Part shown: in pieces, positions 1-4,391 of the stretch | Numbering within the stretch: position 1 is the first letter of the stretch | How the letters are laid out: each line of letters begins with the position of its first letter | Assembly: GCA_046597895.1 (NCBI GenBank) | Contig: JBKJJS010000466.1 | Coordinates: 1-5,394, forward strand | Source of the DNA: WLJO01 sp046597895 | GTDB lineage: Bacteria > Actinomycetota > Acidimicrobiia > Acidimicrobiales > Ilumatobacteraceae | DNA: 5,394 bases | Direction: 5' to 3' | Position numbers and translations under genes: made by a program | The notes under the pieces: model-generated | The model's database searches: none | Told to the model about the DNA's origin: nothing | The model's input: only the letters and a program-made list of their open reading frames with translations

Positions 1-87
1 TCGTCGGTGTCTGTGGTCACGAACAGTTTGCGCCTGTACCGGTTCCGACGGACGCGGCAGCGAAGTCTCGATGATCAACAACCCTGA
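1..87 (+). CDS. C-terminal end of a heavy-metal P-type ATPase (partial)
   Basis: Only the last 28 codons lie in the window; the gene begins upstream. The reading frame from base 1 to the TGA at 85-87 begins SSVSVVTNSLRLYRFRR. This closely resembles the end of the last transmembrane helix of copper-type P1B ATPases, where an S-S-V-x-V-V-x-N-(A/S)-L-R-L stretch is followed by a basic cytoplasmic tail. Such pumps export metal ions across the cytoplasmic membrane using ATP. No catalytic motif (DKTG, CPC) is inside the window, so metal specificity cannot be read. The stop overlaps the start of the next small gene by 17 bases. The call rests on a short but characteristic segment. Confidence 0.65.
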   Translation, partial: SSVSVVTNSLRLYRFRRTRQRSLDDQQP

Positions 88-238
88 ACAACCCGAGCCC
101 GAACTGACCCGTGAGGAACGCCGCGACTTGCGCAAGCGGCTACGGGTTGTTCGTCGTGAGCGTCGAGAGTTGGCGATGCAGCGCAAGAAGTCGAACAAGA
201 TGCAGTCCAAGGGCAAGGGCGACAAGAAGAGCAAATGA
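71..238 (+). CDS. Small, highly basic hypothetical protein (55 aa)
   Basis: ATG at 71 to TGA at 236-238 gives 55 residues. The first dozen residues are polar and acidic (INNPEQPEPEL). The rest is a probable charged helix, TREERRDLRKRLRVVRRERR, with a Lys-rich tail ending GKGDKKSK. About 20 of 55 residues are Lys or Arg and 9 are acidic; there is no Cys, no membrane segment and no signal peptide. The function is not recognised. The tail could bind nucleic acid or a membrane surface, but that is only a composition argument. Support for it being real comes from position: it starts inside the end of the ATPase gene, and its stop overlaps the next ATG in an ATGA junction, as expected for translational coupling. 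No strong Shine-Dalgarno sequence is visible before 71. Confidence 0.6.
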   Translation: MINNPEQPEPELTREERRDLRKRLRVVRRERRELAMQRKKSNKMQSKGKGDKKSK

Positions 239-843
239 CGACCCTCGACACTGCCCCCGTTCGGCGAACGTGCTGCCGGTCGATGCCCGTTCCGCGCGTC
301 GTCGACGCCATCATCGTCAAACGCAACATTGCGCTGGCCGGCCGTTCCTACGGGCACTGGTGGATCGAGTTCGACAACGAGGAGAGCTACGGATGGTGGC
401 CGAGCCGTTCGGTGCGCCTCGATCAACTGTTTCGCGGGGTCCCCGGCGCACTCAACGGCATCGGCCTGCACCCCGACGCCCTGCCAACGCGCGACCCGAA
501 CCACGGCCTACCCGCCGACTTCGAGTTCCACCCGGTGCTCGTCGAGGATCACACCGACAACGAGCTCCGGAACCGTATCCGCTGCTTCGCTCGATCATTC
601 GAAGGCGGCTGGCGCTGGTCGACGCGGCAGACCATGAACTGTCGAATCTTTCAACTCGCCATGTTCGACGCGGTCGGGCTCGTCGACGGCACCGGCAACT
701 ACCACACTCGCGGCACAGGCTGCCCGGCGCTCGCCCCCCTTCGCCGCACCCTCGGACGCCTGTCCGGCCGGCGCCGGTGGCCGCTCAACCTTCCCCACCC
801 CGGCCAACGAGTCGCCCTCGAATCGCCCCGTACCGCGGAATGA
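235..843 (+). CDS. Uncharacterised protein, possible permuted papain-like fold (202 aa)
   Basis: ATG at 235 overlaps the stop of the 55-residue gene (ATGA); TGA is at 841-843. The product is soluble-looking, with no signal peptide or membrane helix. Conserved-looking blocks in order are: R37-P56 containing GHWWIEF (His41) and ESYGWWP, FRGVPGALNG (66-75), TRDPNHG (85-91), FEFHPVLV (96-103), GGWRW (124-128), MNCRIFQLAMF (134-144, Cys136), GNYHTRG and GCPALAP, then WPLNLPHPG near the end. An early His strand followed by a late Asn-Cys-x-x-Phe helix is the order found in circularly permuted papain-like enzymes such as LRAT and permuted NlpC/P60 proteins (NCEHF motif). That would predict a Cys-His hydrolase or acyltransferase. 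This is inference; no family was recognised with certainty. It ends 18 bases before the convergent methyltransferase stop. Confidence 0.8.
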   Translation: MTTLDTAPVRRTCCRSMPVPRVVDAIIVKRNIALAGRSYGHWWIEFDNEESYGWWPSRSVRLDQLFRGVPGALNGIGLHPDALPTRDPNHGLPADFEFHPVLVEDHTDNELRNRIRCFARSFEGGWRWSTRQTMNCRIFQLAMFDAVGLVDGTGNYHTRGTGCPALAPLRRTLGRLSGRRRWPLNLPHPGQRVALESPRTAE

Positions 844-861
844 TTGAAGATCTCCTCGGCG

Positions 862-1704
862 TCACAGGCGGCTGACCCCCATCGGCGCAGCGCCGCTGGC
901 CGTGCGAACGCAGACGAATCGGCGGATCGGGATGCCCAGCGACGTTCCGACCCAGCGGTCGGCAAGCGCGTTCGCCGCGTCAATCCGTTCAGCGTTCACG
1001 TCACGCACATACAGCGACGAGACGAATCTAGCGGCGACCGTGGTGTCGTCGACTCGATAGGCGAAGCGACGGAATTCGTCACTCTCCACATCGAAGCCGG
1101 CCGCGCCCATCACACCCCGCAGTCGACCGAGCGCACCGTCGTTCGGGGCGACCAGGCCATCGCGGAGCGCACGGATCAAGCGAAGGTAACGCCACCGATC
1201 CCTCATCGTCAGTGGGTGCCGCGCCGGCACCACCGCGACGAGCCGCCCGCCTGGGCGGAGCACTCGGCGGATCTCGGCCAGCACGATCGGCAGCGGACCA
1301 AGGATCTGGAGAGCCATCGAACAAACGACGATGTCGACTGCCCCGTCTGCGAACGGCAGTCGGTCCGCACGGCCAAGAACAAGTTGTCTCGGTTCGGACG
1401 ACCCACCCTGTGAGGTCTGGCCGGCGACAAGTTCTGATTCTGAGTTGTCAATACCGATCCACCGTTGTCCAACGAGAGCCCTGAGCGGTGCATTGCCGCA
1501 GGCAACGTCGATGACCGTGCCGGTGGAGGGCATTGCCTCAGTCAGCCACTGGTAGGGCGTGACGCCGTCGGCGAATGATCGGTCGAGTATGTCAGCGGTG
1601 ATGCCGGGGCGTTCGCGATGGAAAGCACCGAGGAAGGTGTCCCAGACCTGCGACTTGCGGTCGCCGGTACCTCGCCCCCAAAGATTGGTGAGCACTGTCA
1701 TCAC
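862..1704 (-). CDS. Class I SAM-dependent methyltransferase
   Basis: This is a 280-residue protein that transfers a methyl group from S-adenosylmethionine to an unknown acceptor. Visible motifs: motif I VIDVACGNAP (residues 64-73, glycine-poor compared with the usual D-x-G-x-G), the ribose-binding acidic residue in IGIDNS (Asp86), GRADRLPFADGAVDIVV (111-127) matching the Methyltransf_11 pattern, and LRPGGRLVAVVP (149-160). The N-terminal 60 residues and the Arg-rich C-terminal half probably hold the acceptor specificity. The start is GTG at 1702-1704 or the adjacent ATG at 1699-1701. No Shine-Dalgarno is visible, but promoter-like hexamers sit where a leaderless transcript would need them. 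No neighbour indicates a substrate. It is convergent with the gene ending at 843; no terminator was seen in the 18-base gap. Confidence 0.88.
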   Translation of the reverse strand: MMTVLTNLWGRGTGDRKSQVWDTFLGAFHRERPGITADILDRSFADGVTPYQWLTEAMPSTGTVIDVACGNAPLRALVGQRWIGIDNSESELVAGQTSQGGSSEPRQLVLGRADRLPFADGAVDIVVCSMALQILGPLPIVLAEIRRVLRPGGRLVAVVPARHPLTMRDRWRYLRLIRALRDGLVAPNDGALGRLRGVMGAAGFDVESDEFRRFAYRVDDTTVAARFVSSLYVRDVNAERIDAANALADRWVGTSLGIPIRRFVCVRTASGAAPMGVSRL

Positions 1705-1707
1705 CGT

Positions 1708-1736
1708 CGTATAGGCCCAATCTCGTCGGAGCGCAA
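1708..1736 (-). promoter_or_regulatory. Possible promoter for the methyltransferase, leaderless
   Basis: Read on the - strand, TTGCGC (1731-1736) and TATACG (1708-1713) are separated by exactly 17 bases. The -10-like box ends 3 bases before the GTG and 6 before the ATG of the methyltransferase, so the transcript would start at about the start codon. Leaderless mRNAs are common in actinobacteria, and no Shine-Dalgarno is present here. Both hexamers are imperfect, so this is suggestive only. Confidence 0.35.
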
Positions 1737-1794
1737 GCGACGTAGTGACCCTCCCCAGGCATCAACCAGCCCGCCCGCACCGCCGTCCGAGCAA

Positions 1795-1834
1795 CTCGAC
1801 GTCGAGACAGCTGCGTTGCAGCTTCGCTGTCTCG
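1795..1834. repeat. Palindrome plus overlapping inverted repeat
   Basis: CTCGACGTCGAG at 1795-1806 is a perfect 12-base palindrome. It overlaps a perfect 9-bp inverted repeat: CGAGACAGC (1803-1811) and GCTGTCTCG (1826-1834) around a 14-base loop. A competing inner hairpin, AGCTGC-gtt-GCAGCT (1809-1823), shares bases with the outer left arm, so two mutually exclusive structures are possible. There is no T-run on either side, so an ordinary intrinsic terminator is unlikely. An operator for the methyltransferase gene (about 100 bases away) or a rearrangement scar are alternatives. Confidence 0.5.
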
Positions 1835-1835
1835 C

Positions 1836-2057
1836 CACGACAAGGTCGCTCATCGTCCTACAGAGTTGGCTGCTCGCGGGCCCCTTCGCATCGCCGTTGG
1901 AGATGCCGACCGGCCTGCGATGGCCGCGCTTGCTCATCGACCGGCTCCGCACTGTCACCCAGATTGCGAGATTATCCGCTATGAAGTCGGACCCTCGGTT
2001 ACCGCCCACACCGGTCCCGGTTCCCTCGGGGTCGTGTACTGCCCGCTCGATCAATGA
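1836..2057 (+). pseudogene. DegV-family C-terminal remnant
   Basis: The frame ending at TGA 2055-2057 encodes PLRIAVGDADRPAMAALAHR and then EIIRYEVGPSVTAHTGPGSL, followed by GVVYCPLDQ. The I/V-GP-x-(I/V)-x-(A/T)-H-(T/V)-GPG-x-(L/V)-G signature is the hallmark of the C-terminal lobe of DegV proteins, which bind fatty acids and in some bacteria (FakB) present them to a fatty acid kinase. DegV proteins are usually about 280 residues; only about 70 are left. The frame is open back to stops at 1743-1748, but similarity fades before about 1836 and no N-terminal lobe (with its lipid-phosphate-binding Ser/Thr) is present. No convincing start or ribosome binding site is seen; TTG at 1866 is possible. 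I read it as a truncated relic. The family call is firm and expression is doubtful. Confidence 0.6.
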
Positions 2058-2111
2058 GCTTCCATCCCGGCGGGTCAACCGAGGCTGAGGTCCGGACTGC
2101 GGTCCGGCGTC

Positions 2112-2341
2112 AGGAACATTGTCAAAACCGCGGTGGTCCCCGCGCTCGCGCACCCATTGCTGCAGATCAGCGATCGTTGTGACCGCCGGGTCGAACCGCA
2201 CCGTGGCCGTCTGGGAAAACCGGATTGGCGTCCACCGACGACACACCAGGCCGGCGACCCAAGATCGACGACAGCGTGCTTCTGCATGGCCCACTGGACA
2301 CCGGCCATCTCGATCACGGCGACTGCATCCGTCGCGTCCAT
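2112..2341 (-). pseudogene. N-terminal HMA-like domain of a heavy-metal P-type ATPase, frameshifted relic
   Basis: From ATG at 2339-2341 (GGGAGG at 2347-2352, 5 bases upstream) the product starts MDATDAVAVIEMAGVQWAMQ and reads to LG. The next frame continues RRPGVSSVDANPV and a third continues SQTATVRFDPAVTTIADLQQ, then WVRERGDHRG. Joined, these make one good HMA (ferredoxin-like) domain of the GVQWA-x-QK kind at the front of some actinobacterial metal ATPases. Skipping one base near 2257 and one in the A4 run at 2216-2219 restores it. The usual CGYHC after WVRE reads RGDHR, so both Cys are lost, and no ATPase body follows. The good start signals suggest a once-functional gene downstream of the MerR gene. 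Two frameshifts, two lost Cys and missing catalytic domains argue for a pseudogene. Confidence 0.65.
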
Positions 2342-2362
2342 GGCCACCTCCCGGCCGCCGCG

Positions 2363-2395
2363 CACCGACAACCTATCTACGACAGGTTGTCGGTG
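2363..2395. repeat. Perfect 12-bp inverted repeat, probable operator or terminator
   Basis: CACCGACAACCT (2363-2374) and AGGTTGTCGGTG (2384-2395) are exact reverse complements separated by 9 bases (ATCTACGAC). Centre-to-centre spacing of the arms is 21 bases, two DNA helical turns, which suits a dimeric repressor. It lies about 20 bases upstream of the ATG of the HMA relic and about 70 bases past the MerR stop codon. It could therefore be the operator of the lost ATPase gene or a stem-loop ending the MerR transcript. No T-run follows on either strand, which favours the operator reading. Confidence 0.6.
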
Positions 2396-2463
2396 ATCCA
2401 TCGCCGTGTGGGGTGACCCGCGAACGCGACCGCCACCTTGGAATGACGCGAGGAAAGCACGCG

Positions 2464-2886
2464 TCACACGTCAGTGTGCCCCGATGAGGGGCCGGGCTGG
2501 ATGATGTGGCAGATCGCATCAGGCTGGCAGGCCGTCGAATCGAGGCGTTGAGCCCGGGCACGAAGGCAGGTGAGTTCCGCCCGAAGTCGTTGAAGTTCGG
2601 CGATGCGCTGGTCGATGTCGTTGGCGCGGTCGTCGATCAACTGTGCGACGTGGTCGCATGGCGTTTCGCCTTGCTCGTGCAGCGCGATGATGCGACGGAT
2701 CTCGTCGAGGGTGAACCCGCTGGCCTGGGCGGCCCTGATGAAGGCCAGGCGACCGACAGCGTCGTCGCCGTAGCGTCGATAGCGGTTCGGGGTGCGGTCA
2801 GGACACGGAAGCACCCCGATGGTCTCGTAGTAGCGGATGGTCTTGGGCGCGATGCCTGCCCGCTGACCCAGCGCGCCGATGCGCAT
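2464..2886 (-). CDS. MerR-family heavy-metal-responsive transcriptional regulator
   Basis: This 140-residue protein has typical MerR metal-sensor length. The N-terminal winged helix-turn-helix starts RIGALGQRAGIAPKTIRYYE (2-21) and continues GVLPCPDRTPNRYRRY with FIRAAQASGFTLDEIRRII (49-67). The dimerisation coiled coil is roughly 78-115 (DHVAQLIDDRANDIDQRIAE). The metal site is C77 with H79 nearby, plus C120 and C126 in ACQPDAICHI. MerR and ZntR have Cys at the C77 position, whereas the Cu(I) sensor CueR has Ser, so a divalent ion (Zn, Cd, Pb or Hg) is favoured; this is inference. No Shine-Dalgarno is seen before ATG 2886, but a TACGCT box (2893-2898) sits 6 bases upstream, compatible with a leaderless start. 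It is divergent from the peptide-MFS unit and its likely operator lies between them, so autoregulation is expected. Confidence 0.93.
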   Translation of the reverse strand: MRIGALGQRAGIAPKTIRYYETIGVLPCPDRTPNRYRRYGDDAVGRLAFIRAAQASGFTLDEIRRIIALHEQGETPCDHVAQLIDDRANDIDQRIAELQRLRAELTCLRARAQRLDSTACQPDAICHIIQPGPSSGHTDV

Positions 2887-2907
2887 GCCCGAAGCGTACG
2901 GAAGGCC

Positions 2908-2939
2908 TTGACATTCCCGTGCGGGGGAAGGTGCACCAT
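2908..2939 (+). promoter_or_regulatory. MerR-type promoter/operator for the small gene and MFS exporter
   Basis: The -35 box TTGACA (2908-2913) and a weak -10 CACCAT (2934-2939) are separated by 20 bases, the over-long spacer typical of promoters that MerR-family activators untwist. Between them is a dyad, ACATTCCC (2911-2918) and GGGAAGGT (2925-2932), with one mismatch. It closely resembles the ACCTTCC...GGAAGGT operators of CueR-like regulators. It points towards the + strand gene at 2960 and lies 22 bases upstream of the MerR start codon, so the regulator probably controls both directions. Confidence 0.8.
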
Positions 2940-2944
2940 GTCGA

Positions 2945-2951
2945 GGTGGAG
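2945..2951 (+). promoter_or_regulatory. Ribosome binding site deciding the GTG 2960 start
   Basis: GGTGGAG lies 8 bases before GTG 2960-2962. The transcript expected from the upstream MerR-type promoter would start at about 2946, so the leader is very short and begins at this site. This is the best ribosome binding site in the divergent region and the main reason for choosing that start. Confidence 0.55.
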
Positions 2952-2959
2952 ATCAAAGT

Positions 2960-3121
2960 GTGTCGATAGCGGGCTGCCCCAAGGTCGAGCCGGCCTGTCA
3001 TTGCGACGACGATGCACTCCGTCCGCTCGACATCCGGGCGAACCTTGCTCCGTGGGTGATGTCCGCCATGGTGGAGGCGGCCGCGTCAAGCTTCAGTTCT
3101 TACTCGCCGCCAGTGCGATGA
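2960..3121 (+). CDS. Small Cys/His-containing protein, first gene of the MerR-controlled unit (53 aa)
   Basis: GTG 2960 to TGA 3119-3121 encodes 53 residues. The N-terminus is MSIAGCPKVEPACHCDDDAL, with C6, C13, H14 and C15 forming a possible metal-binding cluster followed by three Asp. The middle is RPLDIRANLAPWVMSAMVEA and the C-terminus is Ser/Ala-rich, ending SPPVR. There is no signal peptide and no convincing membrane helix. No family is recognised. Evidence that it is expressed: it is the first frame after a MerR-type promoter, has GGTGGAG 8 bases upstream, and its stop overlaps the ATG of the MFS gene (ATGA). It might bind the sensed metal and pass it to the exporter, or act as a leader peptide that tunes exporter translation; both are inference. 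Confidence 0.6.
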   Translation: MSIAGCPKVEPACHCDDDALRPLDIRANLAPWVMSAMVEAAASSFSSYSPPVR

Positions 3122-4363
3122 GGCGCAAGCCCGACGCGTCCGCTGGCCAGCAGACGCCGCTTCGGCGTGTGCTCAGCAACGCAGCGTTCCGACGGCTGTT
3201 CATCGCGCAGACGATCAGCCGGTGGGGGGACACGTTCAACGCCGTCGCACTCGTACTTCTCGTCTACCGACTGACCGGGTCGGGCGTGACGGTCGCCGCC
3301 ACGGTGGCGTTCGAGGCGGCCCCGATACTCGTGCTCAGCTTCGCCGCCGGTGCCGTCGTCGATCGCTGCGATCGCCGCACGGTCATGATCACCGCCGATC
3401 TCGCTCGGGCCGTGGTGCTGGTCGCCCTCATCGTCTTGCAGCATCACGTGTGGGCCGTCTACGCGGCGGCGTTCGCACTGTCGTCGTTCGCCGTGTTCTT
3501 CAATCCGGCTGCGGCCAGCTTGACCCCGACCCTGGTCGCTGAGGGGGACCTGATCGCGGCGAACTCCGCCATCTGGTCAGTGGCGGTCATCTCCCAAATC
3601 GCGCTCGCTCCTGTCGCCGGAAGTCTTGTCGCATGGGCCGGAGCCGGACCGGCGTTTGCCATCAACGCTGCATCGTTCCTCGCGTCGACTGCGCTGCTCA
3701 CTCGGCTACCACTGCAGCGGGCAACGCCCACACCCACCGGACGACGACGTCTCGGCGATGTCGCCGATGGAATCCGAGCAATCCGCCACAGCCGATTCTT
3801 GACCGTACTCACCGCCGTCCAGGCACTCGCCGCGCTCTCTGCCGGTGCGACCTCGGCGCTGCTGGTGGTGCTCGCCCAACGCCACCTCGACCTCGAGCCG
3901 TCCCAGTTCGGTCTGCTCCTCGCGGCGATCGGCGTCGGTGCAGGCCTCGGACCCCTCGTGGTGCTACGGACTGTCAGCGACGCCCGCAAGCCCGGCTGGC
4001 TGTTCGGGCCCTACCTCCTGCGCGGTGTGGTCGATCTGACCCTGGCCGCTACCACCAGCTTCGCCGTCGCCCTCGTGGCCCTCACCGCGTATGGGGTCGG
4101 CACGTCAACCGGCAACATCACCTACAACACCGTGCTGCAGACCGCCGTCCCTGACCGGCTACGAGGCCGCGTGTTCGCCTTCTACGACATCGTGTGGCAG
4201 ACGGCTCGACTTGTCAGCATCGCCATCGGGGGATGGGCTGCCGACCGATTCGGTATTGCCAGCCTCTACGCCGTCGGTGGCCTTTTGTTACTCGCCGTCG
4301 ACCGGACTGGGTTTCGCTGTCGCCGGACCGATCCCCGCGCCTGCAGCCCCCGCCGACGTGTAG
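3118..4363 (+). CDS. MFS exporter (MFS_3/EntS-like), apparent frameshift near the C-terminus
   Basis: This is an integral-membrane secondary transporter, probably 12 helices, exporting an unknown substrate. ATG 3118 overlaps the preceding small gene's stop (ATGA) and has no Shine-Dalgarno of its own, suggesting translational coupling. The N-terminus NAAFRRLFIAQTISRWGD is typical of the family. Motif A after helix 2 is AGAVVDRCDRRTVMI (about 76-90). PDRLRGRVFAFYDIVWQ (about 344-360) is the characteristic block between helices 10 and 11. In the starting frame, helix 12 breaks off after LYAVGGLLLLAV and the frame runs as a basic non-membrane tail to 4491. That overlaps the next gene by 100 bases. 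Skipping one base at about 4291-4303 continues as TGLGFAVAGPIPAPAAPADV and stops at 4363, giving a normal 414 residues. Metal export is suggested only by the adjacent MerR sensor; a drug or siderophore is equally possible. Confidence 0.85.
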
Positions 4364-4391
4364 CGCACTTCGGATGTGTCGGCGGTACGGA

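Larger units (their letters stand above)
1705..1835. other. Spacer between the methyltransferase start and the DegV remnant
   Basis: No coding sequence could be supported here. It contains the possible methyltransferase promoter, stop codons in the DegV frame (TAG at 1743 and TGA at 1746), a 12-base palindrome (1795-1806) and a 9-bp-arm inverted repeat (1803-1834). The 5' three quarters of the DegV gene that should precede the remnant are absent, so a deletion or rearrangement breakpoint probably lies near here. Confidence 0.4.

Noticed and set aside
111..875. A 254-residue Arg/Pro-rich + strand open frame.
   Set aside because: It is an out-of-frame shadow of the 55- and 202-residue genes. 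Its composition (Arg, Pro, Ser-rich, few hydrophobics) is typical of a wrong frame in GC-rich DNA.
1701..2294. A 197-residue - strand open frame whose stop touches the methyltransferase start.
   Set aside because: Only its first part is protein-like, namely the third segment of the HMA relic. The rest is antisense to the DegV remnant and shows no recognisable family, so the stop/start overlap with the methyltransferase is probably chance.
2465..2478. CACAC-GTCA-GTGTG hairpin at the MerR stop codon.
   Set aside because: A 5-bp stem mostly inside the coding end is expected by chance, and there is no following T-run.
2931..2969. A GTG-started frame VHHVEVEIKVCR before the small gene, which could be joined to it by a 2-base slip.
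   Set aside because: It lies over the promoter -10 region and would start upstream of the expected transcription start, so GTG 2960 with its own ribosome binding site is the simpler reading.
2506..3117. A long + strand open frame running from 2506 into the MFS gene.
   Set aside because: Its first part is antisense to the clear MerR gene and crosses the divergent promoter. The MFS similarity begins only after ATG 3118.
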